A stretch of 64,000 bases of DNA. Origin: Parvibaculum sp963975745 (GTDB lineage Bacteria > Pseudomonadota > Alphaproteobacteria > Parvibaculales > Parvibaculaceae). Below, in pieces: positions 7,325 through 16,518 of this stretch. Positions within the stretch are counted from its first letter, which is position 1; each line of letters starts with the position of its first letter. Position numbers and translations under genes: made by a program. The stretch is taken from contig NZ_CAXBIB010000009.1 in assembly GCF_963975745.1 (NCBI RefSeq), positions 1 through 64,000 on the forward strand, in the 5' to 3' direction. The notes under the pieces are model-generated. The model did not search any database. It saw nothing but the letters and a program-made list of their open reading frames with translations, and was not told the DNA's origin.

Positions 7325-8365
7325 ATGCTTTCCGGTCTGCTCGGCATGTTCTCGGCCGATATGGCAATCGATCTCGGCACGGCGAACACTCTCGTCTATG
7401 TCAAAGGCCGGGGGATCGTTCTGAACGAACCGTCGGTTGTCGCCATCATTGAAAAGGGCGGAAAGAAGCAAGTGCTTGCCGTCGGCGAGGAGGCCAAGAT
7501 GATGCTTGGCCGCACGCCGGGCAACATCCAGGCGATCCGACCGATGCGGGACGGTGTGATCGCCGATTTCGAAATCGCCGAAGAAATGATCAAGCATTTC
7601 ATTCGCAAGGTTCACAACCGTCGTTCCTTCGCCAATCCCCAGATCATCGTTTGCGTGCCATCGGGGTCGACGGCAGTCGAGCGTCGCGCGATCCAGGAGT
7701 CGGCGCTGTCGGCCGGCGCGCGCCGCGTCTATCTGATCGAGGAGCCGATGGCAGCCGCGATCGGCGCCGGGCTGCCCGTGACCGAACCCACAGGTTCGAT
7801 GGTCGTCGATATCGGCGGCGGCACGACCGAAGTCGCAGTGTTGTCGCTGGGCGGTATCGTCTATGCGCGTTCCGTGCGCGTCGGCGGCGACAAGATGGAT
7901 GAAGCCATCATTGCCTATATCCGCCGCCATCATAATCTTCTGGTGGGCGAGGCAAGTGCCGAGCGCATCAAAAAGGAAGTCGGCTCTGCGGCCATTCCAC
8001 CGGATGGCGACGGCATGACCATCGAGATCAAGGGCCGCGACCTGATGAACGGTGTGCCCAAGGAAATCGCGATCGGCCAACGACAGATTGCCGAAAGCCT
8101 CGCCGAGCCCGTCGGCGCCATCGTCGAAGCAGTCAAGGTTGCGCTTGAGGCGACGCCGCCCGAACTTGCGGCCGATATCGTCGACAAGGGTATCGTTCTG
8201 ACGGGGGGTGGTGCGTTGCTTGCCAATCTCGATCAGGTGTTGCGTGACGAGACGGGATTGCCTGTCAGCATCGCCGACGATGCGCTGTCCTGTGTTGCGC
8301 TCGGGACGGGCAAGGCCCTCGAACATATTCGTACGATGAAGCACGTGCTGTCATCGGTATACTAG
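7325..8365 (+). CDS. mreB: Rod-shape determining actin homologue MreB
   Basis: A 346-residue bacterial actin that forms membrane-bound filaments guiding the cell-wall elongation complex. The phosphate-1 loop is IDLGTANTLVYVKGRGIVLNEPSVVA, phosphate-2 is VVDIGGGTTEVAVLSLGG, and the adenosine motif is GIVLTGGGALLANLD. The N-terminal hydrophobic MLSGLLGMF acts as a membrane anchor in the family. The start follows AAGGGAATA. First gene of the mreB-mreC-mreD-mrdA-rodA block, with a CtrA-type box upstream. Confidence 0.97.
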   Translation: MLSGLLGMFSADMAIDLGTANTLVYVKGRGIVLNEPSVVAIIEKGGKKQVLAVGEEAKMMLGRTPGNIQAIRPMRDGVIADFEIAEEMIKHFIRKVHNRRSFANPQIIVCVPSGSTAVERRAIQESALSAGARRVYLIEEPMAAAIGAGLPVTEPTGSMVVDIGGGTTEVAVLSLGGIVYARSVRVGGDKMDEAIIAYIRRHHNLLVGEASAERIKKEVGSAAIPPDGDGMTIEIKGRDLMNGVPKEIAIGQRQIAESLAEPVGAIVEAVKVALEATPPELAADIVDKGIVLTGGGALLANLDQVLRDETGLPVSIADDALSCVALGTGKALEHIRTMKHVLSSVY

Positions 8366-8445
8366 GGCGCGTGCCTGCTCCGCTGGAGGAGCGAAAAAGC
8401 AGGAGCAAGGTGGGCCGTTCGGCAGTGAAAGAGCATTAAGTTCCC

Positions 8446-9369
8446 ATGGACCCGAACCGGACAGCTTTGCCGTTCCGCGAGTTTTCCCACAGAATCTCGC
8501 TTGTCTTCATGCTGACGCTGGCGGCTGCGCTGCTGCTGCTCGGTCGTGCCGAGACCTATGTCTTCGATCAGGCGCGTCAGGTTGTCACCGACATGGCTGC
8601 ACCGCTTCTCGAAGTCGCGTCGCGACCTGTGGCAGCCGCACGTCGTGTGATCGAACGAACGGACGAATATGCCTATGTGTTCGACGAGAACGAGCGTCTG
8701 AGAGCCGAGAACGCCCGGTTGCTCGAATGGAAGGAACGGGCGCTCAACCTCGAGGCCCGCGTGGCGCGCTACGAGGCACTACTCAACGTCCAGATCGACC
8801 CGTCGATCAACTATATCAGCGGTCGCGCGGTGTCCGACGCGGGCGGTCCGTTTGTCGACACGGTTCTGGTCAATGTCGGGCGTGAATCGGGAGCAAAGAG
8901 CGGGCAGGCTGTCATCGATACGGACGGTCTGGTCGGGCGGATCGTGTCGACCGGTCCGAAAGCCAGCCGCGTATTGCTCTTGACCGACCTCAACAGCCGC
9001 GTTCCGGTCGTCATCGAGCCTGCGCATTACAAGGCGGTGCTTGCGGGCGACAACACCGACTGGCCGCGGCTCGAATATCTGACGAATATCAGTGCCATTT
9101 CGCCGGGCGACAGGGTCGTGACATCCGGTGATGGCGGGCTCATACCGCCGGGCCTGCCTGTTGGTCTGGTCATTCAGACCAGTGACGGCAACCTTCGTGT
9201 CCAGACATTCTCCGACCGGGGCCGGCTGGATTTCGTGCGCGTCCTTCAATACGAGTTTCCGTCCAGGGTCGAGCGACAGGATCCACCCGAAGTCCTGATT
9301 GGTCCGCCGGTTTCCTCTGGTTCCGATGCCGCGGCGGTGGCCGCGCCTGCATCGACCGTGACGGAGTAG
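8446..9369 (+). CDS. mreC: Rod-shape determining protein MreC
   Basis: A 307-residue bitopic protein: a short cytoplasmic N-terminus, one membrane helix (LVFMLTLAAALLLLG, about residues 20-36), a periplasmic coiled coil (ENERLRAENARLLEWKERAL and on, about 78-112), then the two beta-barrels of the MreC domain with GRAVSDAGGPFVDTVLVNVG and GLVGRIVSTGPKASRVLLLTD. It links MreB to PBP2 and RodA and regulates PBP2. It lies 80 bp after mreB and 4 bp before mreD. The C-terminal 25 residues are a low-complexity Ala/Ser tail. Confidence 0.95.
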   Translation: MDPNRTALPFREFSHRISLVFMLTLAAALLLLGRAETYVFDQARQVVTDMAAPLLEVASRPVAAARRVIERTDEYAYVFDENERLRAENARLLEWKERALNLEARVARYEALLNVQIDPSINYISGRAVSDAGGPFVDTVLVNVGRESGAKSGQAVIDTDGLVGRIVSTGPKASRVLLLTDLNSRVPVVIEPAHYKAVLAGDNTDWPRLEYLTNISAISPGDRVVTSGDGGLIPPGLPVGLVIQTSDGNLRVQTFSDRGRLDFVRVLQYEFPSRVERQDPPEVLIGPPVSSGSDAAAVAAPASTVTE

Positions 9370-9373
9370 TATC

Positions 9374-9907
9374 ATGGCGCGCCTCGATCCCTATTCGCCC
9401 ACACCCGCCGCCCGTGCCGGTCGTGTCTTCATGATCGTTGCGCCCTTTGTCATGGGTCTTGTTTGTGTGTTGCTCTCCTTCGTGCCGTTCGGCCGGATTT
9501 TCGGTTCGCCGCTTACGCCGGCCTTTGCTTTGATGGCGATCTATTACTGGGCGATCGTTCGGCCTGAAATGTTCCCACCTTTCGCGGTTTTTGCAGTCGG
9601 CCTGCTCTTCGATCTGCTGTCCGGTGGCATTATCGGTCTTTGGGCCTTTGTCTATGTTGCCACCTATGCCGTCGTCGTTTCGCAGCGCGTGCTCGTGGTC
9701 AATGCGCCCTTCACGGTGTTCTGGTTCGGGTTCCTGATCGTCGCGACATTTGCCGGAGCGCTTTCCTGGATTGTTGTCTCTGTGTTCCATGGCATGCCGG
9801 TGCCGCCTTTCTCCCTGGTGCAGCATATGGTTTTGACTGTGGCGATCTTTCCGATCTTCGCTATGATTTTCGGGCGGATTCAGACGCGCGTTCTGCCGGG
9901 AAGCTGA
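9374..9907 (+). CDS. mreD: Rod-shape determining protein MreD
   Basis: A 177-residue integral membrane protein with five or six hydrophobic helices and few charged residues, in the canonical position between mreC and the PBP2 gene. The motif FAVGLLFDLLSGGIIGLWAF matches the MreD signature. It is part of the inner-membrane elongasome. Only 4 bp separate it from mreC, so translation is probably coupled. Confidence 0.93.
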   Translation: MARLDPYSPTPAARAGRVFMIVAPFVMGLVCVLLSFVPFGRIFGSPLTPAFALMAIYYWAIVRPEMFPPFAVFAVGLLFDLLSGGIIGLWAFVYVATYAVVVSQRVLVVNAPFTVFWFGFLIVATFAGALSWIVVSVFHGMPVPPFSLVQHMVLTVAIFPIFAMIFGRIQTRVLPGS

Positions 9908-9930
9908 GGCGGAACCATGGGGCGTAACAA

Positions 9931-11817
9931 ATGCAGATAAGCGGCCGCGACAGCAATCGCTATCAGACCTTCACGCGGCGTGCGGCGCTGCTGGGCGGTC
10001 TTCAGGGGATTGCATTCGTGGTGCTGGCCGGTCGCATGTACTATCTGCAAGTACTCAAATCAGACCAGTACACGATGCTGGCCGAGGAAAACCGTGTCAG
10101 CATGCGGCTTCTGGCGCCGCTACGCGGGAATGTCGTCGATCGCTACGGGCGCGTACTCGCCTCCAATCGGCAGAACTTCCGGGCGATGATGATTGCCGAG
10201 CAAACACCGGATATCGAGGAAACGCTCGACCGGCTGTCGCGGATCGTCGAGATCAACGATTTTACCCGGCGACGCATTCTGCGCGACGTTCAGCGTTCAC
10301 CCCGGTTCATGCCGGTGACCGTCGCCGAGGGTCTTACCTGGGATCAGTTTGCGCAGGTCAACATCAACGAGCCGGATCTCGCCGGGATCATTCCGGATGT
10401 CGGCGAGACACGCGATTATCCTTATGGTGAAGAAATTGCCCATATCATGGGCTATGTCGCATCGGTGTCGGAGAAGGACATGGCTGAGGCGCAGACCGAT
10501 CGTCAATTGCTGCGTCTGCCGGGATTTCGCATCGGCAAGGAAGGGATCGAGAAAACCTACGACAAGGAGTTGCGCGGGACCGCAGGCTCCAGCCATGTCG
10601 AAGTCAATGCCTATGGCCGTGTGATCCGGGAGCTCGCCAAGGATCCTGGCAAGCCCGGCGACGAGGTTGTGCTGACGCTCGACATGGATATTCAGCGGTT
10701 CGCCTGGGACCGGCTGAAAGGAGAGTCGGCTGGTTCCGTCGTCATGGATATTCACTCAGGCGACGTCCTGGCCTTTGTTTCAGCTCCGGCCTATGACCCG
10801 AACCAGTTCAATATGGGGCTCAGCAACGAGCAATGGCGCGCGCTGGTCGACAATGAATACAAGCCGCTGGTCAACAAGGCACTGGCCGGCATGTATCCGC
10901 CCGGTTCGACGTTCAAGATGGTGGTGGCCGCAGCGGCGGTCGAAGCCGGAATCAACCCAGCGCAGCGTGTTGTCTGTCCCGGTCACTACTCGCTTGGCAG
11001 CCACGACTTCCATTGCTGGAAGAAGGGCGGCCACGGTGCGATGAACATGCATCAAGCCATCAAGTATTCTTGCGACGTCTATTTCTACGACATCGCACGG
11101 CGCATCGGCATCAATGCGATTTCCGAGATGGCACGGAAATTCGGCCTGGGAGAAACCTACGGTTTCGAAGTTCCCGGCGAGAAGGCGGGGCTCGTCCCGA
11201 CGCCAGACTGGAAACGGGCAACGCGCGGCGAACCATGGCACCAGGGTGAGACCGTGATTGCCGGCATCGGGCAGGGCTATCTGCTGGCGACGCCGCTGCA
11301 ACTTGCTGTCATGACGGCGCGACTTGCAAATGGCGGCCATGCCGTGAAGCCGCGTTTGACGCGTGCCATCGGCGGTCAATTATTGCCGACGCCGCGTCCA
11401 TCATCGCTCGGTGTCAGCGAGGCGGCATTGAAGGTTGCCTGCGAGGGAATGAACGCCGTGTCGAATGAAGCCGGGGGCACGGCGTTTCGCTCGCGCATTC
11501 CCGATCCCGGCATGGAACTCGCCGGCAAGACAGGTACGGCGCAGGTTCGTCGGATCAGCCGTGCCGAGCGTTCGACCGGTGTCCTGCGAAACGAGGATCT
11601 GGCGTGGCGGTTTCGCGACCACGCGCTTTTTGTCTGCTTTGCTCCGGTGCATGCGCCCCGGTATGCCATGTCCGTCATTATCGAACATGGTGGTTCGGGT
11701 TCCGGCGCCGCTGCGCCTGTCGCGCGGGACATCATGCGTGAGGTCCTGATGCGCAGCCCGGAGCGGCCCCAGGCGGTCGTGCCGCCAGGTGCCGCCGGCA
11801 AGACGAGGGAAGGCTGA
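9931..11817 (+). CDS. mrdA: Penicillin-binding protein 2 (elongation transpeptidase)
   Basis: A 628-residue class B penicillin-binding protein. One N-terminal membrane helix (GLQGIAFVVLAGRMYYLQVL), a dimerisation domain with LLAPLRGNVVDRYGRVLASN, and a C-terminal transpeptidase domain with S326-T-F-K329 (active serine and lysine), SCD in KYSCDVYFYDIARRIG, and KTGTAQ near residue 535. It cross-links new peptidoglycan along the lateral wall with RodA. Stop and the rodA start overlap in TGATG, so the pair is translationally coupled. Confidence 0.96.
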   Translation: MQISGRDSNRYQTFTRRAALLGGLQGIAFVVLAGRMYYLQVLKSDQYTMLAEENRVSMRLLAPLRGNVVDRYGRVLASNRQNFRAMMIAEQTPDIEETLDRLSRIVEINDFTRRRILRDVQRSPRFMPVTVAEGLTWDQFAQVNINEPDLAGIIPDVGETRDYPYGEEIAHIMGYVASVSEKDMAEAQTDRQLLRLPGFRIGKEGIEKTYDKELRGTAGSSHVEVNAYGRVIRELAKDPGKPGDEVVLTLDMDIQRFAWDRLKGESAGSVVMDIHSGDVLAFVSAPAYDPNQFNMGLSNEQWRALVDNEYKPLVNKALAGMYPPGSTFKMVVAAAAVEAGINPAQRVVCPGHYSLGSHDFHCWKKGGHGAMNMHQAIKYSCDVYFYDIARRIGINAISEMARKFGLGETYGFEVPGEKAGLVPTPDWKRATRGEPWHQGETVIAGIGQGYLLATPLQLAVMTARLANGGHAVKPRLTRAIGGQLLPTPRPSSLGVSEAALKVACEGMNAVSNEAGGTAFRSRIPDPGMELAGKTGTAQVRRISRAERSTGVLRNEDLAWRFRDHALFVCFAPVHAPRYAMSVIIEHGGSGSGAAAPVARDIMREVLMRSPERPQAVVPPGAAGKTREG

Positions 11818-12965
11818 TGCTCGATCTCAGGCGTTTCACCGGCCGCGAGATGCGGCTTGCCGATAAGCTGATCGAGTTCAACTGGGGCTTCCTGCTGCTC
11901 CTGGTGCTGATCGCGTCGATCGGATTTGCGATGCTCTATTCGGTTGCCGAGGGCAGCTTTTCGCCCTGGGCCTATCGGCAGGCGCTCCGCTTCGCTGTCG
12001 GCGTGTGCATTCTGCTGATTGTCGCGATGATCGACCTGCGGCTCTGGATGCGGCTTGCCTATCCGCTCTATGGTGCGGCTCTTGTCATGCTTGTCGCAGT
12101 CGAGATCGTGGGCTTTACAGGCATGGGTGCGCAACGCTGGCTCAATCTCGGATTTATCCAGATTCAGCCATCCGAAGTGATGAAGGTTACCTTGCTGATG
12201 GCGCTGGCGCGCTATTTTCACGGATTGACGCTTGAAGAGGTCTCGCGCATGCGCAACCTCGTCATTCCGGTCCTGTTGATTGCCGCGCCGGTCGGTCTGG
12301 TCGTCCTGCAGCCGGATCTCGGCACTGCGATTCTCCTTATGGCCTCGGGTGCCGTCCTGTTCTTTGCTGCAGGGTTGCGCTGGCGCTATTTCATCATGTC
12401 CGGCATTCTGGTTCTCGCGACGGTTCCGGTCGTCTGGAGTCGGCTGCACGACTACCAGAAGAGGCGCGTTTTTACCTTTCTCGACCCCGAGCAGGATCCG
12501 CTCGGCGCCGGTTACCATATTCTTCAATCGAAGATCGCTCTGGGTTCCGGCGGTGTCTTTGGCAAGGGCTTCATGGAGGGAACGCAAAGCCAGCTGAACT
12601 TCCTGCCGGAAAAACATACCGACTTCATTTTCACGATGCTGGGCGAGGAGCTGGGCCTTGCGGGCGGGCTGGCCCTGATGGCGCTCTATTTCATAGTGCT
12701 GATGTTCTCGCTCAACGTGGCCATGCAATGCCGCAACCAGTTCGGCCGGTTGCTGGCGATCGGCGTTTCGATGACCTTTTTCCTCTACGTCTTCATCAAT
12801 ACAGCGATGGTCATGGGTCTGTTGCCGGTCGTCGGCGTGCCCTTGCCGTTGGTCTCCTATGGCGGCACGGCCATGCTGTCGCTGATGTTTGCCTTCGGCC
12901 TTCTGATGAGTGTCTATATTCATCGCAACGTCGAAATTTCTCGCGGACCCAGCGCTTTCTGGTGA
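11817..12965 (+). CDS. rodA: Peptidoglycan glycosyltransferase RodA (SEDS family)
   Basis: A 382-residue SEDS-family polymerase with ten membrane helices that extends glycan strands from lipid II. Recognisable are GMGAQRWLNLGFIQIQPSEVMKV, QPDLGTAILL, the large loop GFMEGTQSQLNFLPEKHTDFIFTMLGEELG, and VGVPLPLVSYGGTAMLSLM near the end. It starts inside the mrdA stop codon (TGATG). Last gene of the elongation operon; a tRNA gene follows 155 bp later. Confidence 0.96.
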   Translation: MLDLRRFTGREMRLADKLIEFNWGFLLLLVLIASIGFAMLYSVAEGSFSPWAYRQALRFAVGVCILLIVAMIDLRLWMRLAYPLYGAALVMLVAVEIVGFTGMGAQRWLNLGFIQIQPSEVMKVTLLMALARYFHGLTLEEVSRMRNLVIPVLLIAAPVGLVVLQPDLGTAILLMASGAVLFFAAGLRWRYFIMSGILVLATVPVVWSRLHDYQKRRVFTFLDPEQDPLGAGYHILQSKIALGSGGVFGKGFMEGTQSQLNFLPEKHTDFIFTMLGEELGLAGGLALMALYFIVLMFSLNVAMQCRNQFGRLLAIGVSMTFFLYVFINTAMVMGLLPVVGVPLPLVSYGGTAMLSLMFAFGLLMSVYIHRNVEISRGPSAFW

Positions 12966-13120
12966 CCCGGTTCGGGCGGCCGGGCCGGCGTTTCCCGGTC
13001 GCTTCGGCCGCCGCTGGACAGGCCCTGATTCCTTTGCTATAGGCACCGCTCCCCCACGAAACGCGTGGCCGGGATGGTGGTTTCCACCGATTGCCCCGGC
13101 GCCATGTCCGGCGGCACGGC

Positions 13121-13196
<76 letters not shown>

Positions 13197-13287
13197 ATCC
13201 TTTCCCGAATCAAAGCGTTCCAGTATTAGCGGGCCGCGGTGCAGCGTGTCGCCGAAGAGCTTCCTCGAGCCAGTCTTCATCGCAATG

Positions 13288-14124
13288 TCAGCGACAGGCG
13301 GGCGTCGTCCTCACGAGTTCCGGCCAAATTTCAGCCCAGCCCCGGTCGTGTGTCGGACCGGGGACAATCTGCAGCATGGCGCAGCCGCCGACATCGAGCC
13401 GTGCGACCACATCCCGGTTGATGCTGGCAGGTACGACCTTGTCAGCGCTTCCCGCATAATGGATCTGCGGCAGATTTGCGAGCGCGGCGGCAATGTCGGC
13501 GGGGTTCAGGGAGTCCGATAGCGGGCTTACATTGTGGTGCGCGGTGAAGGCATCCGTATCGAGCGGCGCGGCTACTGTTTTGAGCCAGACGATATCGTCA
13601 CGCCGTATCGCGAGAAGCGTGGCGACGGTGCCGCCGCCCGAATAGCCGACAAGGGCGATCTTCGACGCGCCGGCCCTTTCCTTCAGCGCGCCGATGGCGG
13701 CATCCATGGCCGCGAGGGTCTCTTCGCTGTATCGCGCCGATGTCCAGAGCGCATTCTCGCAGTTCCGCGCCTTTTCGCCGCCTGTGAACTGGCAGGGGCG
13801 GGCTAGATAGGCGACGGCGTCTGCGTCGTCCGCTGCGGCGAGGCGAAGGGCGACGGGGTCAAGCGGTGTCGGATCTGTCGATGGTTCGTTCCTTCTGCGC
13901 CAGGCGAAGCCGTCACCCTCGATATAGACGGTCAGTCGGGGGACATTGCCCATGGCGCGCAGCCGAGCATGAAGATCGAAGACGGTCGTCTCGATCAGCA
14001 GCGGCGCAAGCGTGGCCCTGCTTGCGATCCTGTCGGCTTCGGCGTTGCGTTCCGCAGGCGTTGCTACCGCGCAGGCGGCAAGAAGAACGGTCGATAGGCC
14101 GGCAAGGGTAAGCGGGCCCAGCAC
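13288..14124 (-). CDS. Putative alpha/beta-hydrolase lipoprotein
   Basis: A 278-residue protein with a lipoprotein signal: hydrophobic LGPLTLAGLSTVLLAAC with the lipobox LAAC, cysteine about residue 18. The rest is an alpha/beta-hydrolase-like fold with nucleophile elbow GYSGGGTV, and a late histidine in GPTHDRGW. It probably sits on the periplasmic face of a membrane. Start GTG at 14124 is chosen because it puts the signal at the N-terminus and has GAAGAG upstream; the longer frame to 14340 would overlap the upstream gene by 128 bp. Substrate unknown. Confidence 0.7.
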   Translation of the reverse strand: MLGPLTLAGLSTVLLAACAVATPAERNAEADRIASRATLAPLLIETTVFDLHARLRAMGNVPRLTVYIEGDGFAWRRRNEPSTDPTPLDPVALRLAAADDADAVAYLARPCQFTGGEKARNCENALWTSARYSEETLAAMDAAIGALKERAGASKIALVGYSGGGTVATLLAIRRDDIVWLKTVAAPLDTDAFTAHHNVSPLSDSLNPADIAAALANLPQIHYAGSADKVVPASINRDVVARLDVGGCAMLQIVPGPTHDRGWAEIWPELVRTTPACR

Positions 14125-14212
14125 GGTGCTCTTCGGCAAGCAGAAGACAGGCCCGAACGGCCAGCCAGAGCCGCGTCTCGATTGGCGGCCGGCTCCTCCT
14201 CCCTTCGAAGAT

Positions 14213-14764
14213 TTATTCACCGGGCGGTACCGCGAGCGCTGCTCGTTCGAGCTTGGCGAAGTGCAAAAAAGGCGTAGCGAAGTTGTCGCCATTGTCCACC
14301 GGGGAGGTCTCGCGACCGAAGCCATCCACATGAGCGGCAAATGCAGGATCGAATCCGCCTCTGATCGTTTTCCATGTTGCCCGGGTTCCCGGCCGCGTCA
14401 CATCCATCTTCAGATTGTTCATCGTGTGGGTGTGGCGCTCCTTTCCGATCATCCCGTCCATGAACATCAGGAAATATTCCTGATAGAAATTGAAAAAGCA
14501 TAGCTTCACATGCACGAACTGGTTGCACTCGACCGGCGAAAGCGTGGTATCGGCGTTCAAATCCCTTACGCAAACATCCATGATCTGCTTGTCGGCATAG
14601 CTGCTGGCAAGCAGACCAAGGAGATGACCGTTTCGCTCATTGTGGATTGCCGCCTTCTGGTTCTTCGCGCTCTGGCGGATTTGCAGCGCCAGATAGACCA
14701 GTGAAACCAGAACCGCCAGGCTGCTGACAAAGCCGCCGATATTGGTGAGATCGGAAAGGCTCAT
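14213..14764 (-). CDS. Hypothetical membrane-anchored protein
   Basis: A 183-residue protein of unknown function. One hydrophobic helix near the N-terminus (NIGGFVSSLAVLVSLVYLALQI, about residues 7-28) is followed by a basic stretch and a soluble part rich in aromatic residues and histidine (FFNFYQEYFLMFMDG). This layout, a short N-terminal anchor of the form SLVYLALQIRQ followed by a helical soluble part, is common in uncharacterised proteobacterial proteins. The ATG at 14764 has GGGGGAA upstream. The next gene downstream on the same strand, the lipoprotein hydrolase, starts 88 bp later, so they may share a transcript. Confidence 0.6.
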   Translation of the reverse strand: MSLSDLTNIGGFVSSLAVLVSLVYLALQIRQSAKNQKAAIHNERNGHLLGLLASSYADKQIMDVCVRDLNADTTLSPVECNQFVHVKLCFFNFYQEYFLMFMDGMIGKERHTHTMNNLKMDVTRPGTRATWKTIRGGFDPAFAAHVDGFGRETSPVDNGDNFATPFLHFAKLERAALAVPPGE

Positions 14765-14824
14765 TTGTTTTCCCCCGCTTCCCATGCCTCCAGCGAATAT
14801 AGGCTGAGCGGCAAACCGCGTTCA

Positions 14825-14857
14825 CAAAAAAAAGGCCCCGGTATATCCAGGGCCTTG
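14825..14857 (-). terminator. Rho-independent terminator of the RNA helicase gene
   Basis: Read on the minus strand, the stem AAGGCCCTGG/CCGGGGCCTT (one mismatch, TATAT-type loop) is followed by an uninterrupted run of about eight T. It begins about 40 bp after the helicase stop codon and is the clearest intrinsic terminator in the window. Confidence 0.85.
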
Positions 14858-14895
14858 CTTCTTTTCATGTCGTGTCGATCGAAACCGGCATGCCT

Positions 14896-16206
14896 TCAGG
14901 CGGTGGCTGCCTGGCGGCGGCTCTGCTTCTGACCGCCTTGCGGCCGGCCACGTCCGGCGCCGGGTTTGCCGAAGCGACGGGGCTTGCCGGGCTGGTGGCG
15001 GGGACCGCGCGGGCCGTTGCGGGCCGGGCGATCGTCGGACGGTTCGCCGGCCGGAAGGGCAACCTGGTCGCCGAGCCATTCAGTGGTCGCGACCACGGTG
15101 ATCGGCCGCTTGGTCAGCCTTTCGATGCTTCTCAGATGCGAACGCTCGGAGGCGTCGCAGAAGGAGATCGCGACGCCACTCTTGCCGGCGCGCGCGGTGC
15201 GGCCGATACGGTGTACATAGCTTTCCGGCTCGTTCGGCAATTCATAGTTGATGACATGCGTGATGCCGGTGACGTCGATGCCGCGGGCGGCGATATCGGT
15301 CGCAACCAGGACGCGTGCCTTGCCGGTACGGAATTGCTCCAGGGCCCGCTGGCGGGCACCTTGCGACTTGTTGCCGTGAATGGCTTCAGCGGCGATGCCG
15401 GTCTTTTCGAGCTGCTCGCTGACCCGGTTGGCGCAATGCTTGGTGCGCGTGAAAACGATGACCCGGCTCAGTTCGCTGTCGTCCAGCAGTTTTGTCAGAA
15501 GCTCGCGCTTGCGCTTGCCGTCTACATGCAGAACGCGCTGGTCGATCTTGTCGACGGTGATGATTTCGGGCCGCACTTCGACGCGGACCGGTTCGTTGAG
15601 AATGTCAGCGGCCAGATGTTCGATGTTCGATGGCATCGTCGCCGAGAAAAGCAGCGATTGGCGCGTCTTCGGCAGGGCCGCGACGATCTTCTTGACGTCG
15701 TGGATGAAACCCATGTCGAGCATGCGGTCCGCCTCGTCGAGAACGAGAACCGAGGCCTGTCTGAGATCCGCATGACGCTGGTTCATCAGGTCGAGCAGGC
15801 GACCGGGCGTCGCAACGATAATATCGACGCCACCGGCCAAGGCCTTCACCTGGCGGAACTGGTTGACGCCGCCGAAAATGACGGTGTGGCGAAGCTTCAG
15901 GTTCCGACCATAGGTCTCGATGCTCTGGCCGATCTGAACCGCCAGCTCGCGCGTCGGTGCCAGGATGACGACATGGGCGCCCTTTGCGGGACGCTTTGTC
16001 TGCTGACTGGCAGCGAGGCGCTGCAGAATCGGCAGCACGAAGGCGGCCGTCTTTCCGGTGCCGGTCTGGGCGAGCCCGAGAAGGTCGCGACCTTCGAGCA
16101 GGGCCGGAATCGACTGAGCCTGGATGGGGGTGGGGGTGGTGTAGTTCTGCGCCGCAAGCGCGCGGCAGAGCGGCTCGGCAACGCCGAGATCCGCGAAGGT
16201 CTTCAT
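14896..16206 (-). CDS. DEAD-box ATP-dependent RNA helicase (RhlE-like)
   Basis: A 436-residue helicase with all family motifs in order: Q motif PTPIQAQSIP, motif I AQTGTGKT (46-53), PTRELAVQI, TPGRLLDL, DEAD (157-160), SAT (188-190), VFTRTKHCANR, TDIAARGIDV and HRIGRTARAG. The C-terminal 70 residues are a basic, Gly/Arg/Pro-rich tail that would bind RNA non-specifically. It unwinds short RNA duplexes in ribosome assembly or RNA decay. Three ATGs or GTGs lie close together (16206, 16212, 16227); MKTFADLG at 16206 is the usual N-terminus. A 312-bp region separates it from divergent corA, and a terminator follows. Confidence 0.93.
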   Translation of the reverse strand: MKTFADLGVAEPLCRALAAQNYTTPTPIQAQSIPALLEGRDLLGLAQTGTGKTAAFVLPILQRLAASQQTKRPAKGAHVVILAPTRELAVQIGQSIETYGRNLKLRHTVIFGGVNQFRQVKALAGGVDIIVATPGRLLDLMNQRHADLRQASVLVLDEADRMLDMGFIHDVKKIVAALPKTRQSLLFSATMPSNIEHLAADILNEPVRVEVRPEIITVDKIDQRVLHVDGKRKRELLTKLLDDSELSRVIVFTRTKHCANRVSEQLEKTGIAAEAIHGNKSQGARQRALEQFRTGKARVLVATDIAARGIDVTGITHVINYELPNEPESYVHRIGRTARAGKSGVAISFCDASERSHLRSIERLTKRPITVVATTEWLGDQVALPAGEPSDDRPARNGPRGPRHQPGKPRRFGKPGAGRGRPQGGQKQSRRQAATA

Positions 16207-16518
16207 AGTCATAAGTAACATTCTCACAAGTCAAACGTCTTGCGCCGGCCACTATGGCCGTCGCTTCACGCGGGGTCTTGCCGCGTTCCAACGCGCTTGG
16301 AATCGAGGAAAGGGTCTGATGCTTCGGGGTTAGGCGGTGCCGGGAGGCAGCGCAGAGCGCGCACACGAAGCCAGATAGGGCGTAGATGAGCCTTTCGGCT
16401 CCCGAAGTCAAGAACGAAAGGGTTCGTAAAACCTTAATGCGGTCTGGCGGGACGGATTGTCGCGGGCAGCACGAGTGGGCATGATCGTTCAAATTGCAGG
16501 AGCGATGCGGAAGATTCG
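16207..16518. other. Divergent promoter region of the RNA helicase and corA
   Basis: Gene-free 312 bp. On the helicase side it holds small dyads: TTCCAA-CGCGC-TTGGAA at 16286-16302 and GAGCC/GGCTC near 16390-16403. They could fold in a helicase leader RNA, but none has a T tract. No metal riboswitch-like structure is recognisable in front of corA. Confidence 0.45.
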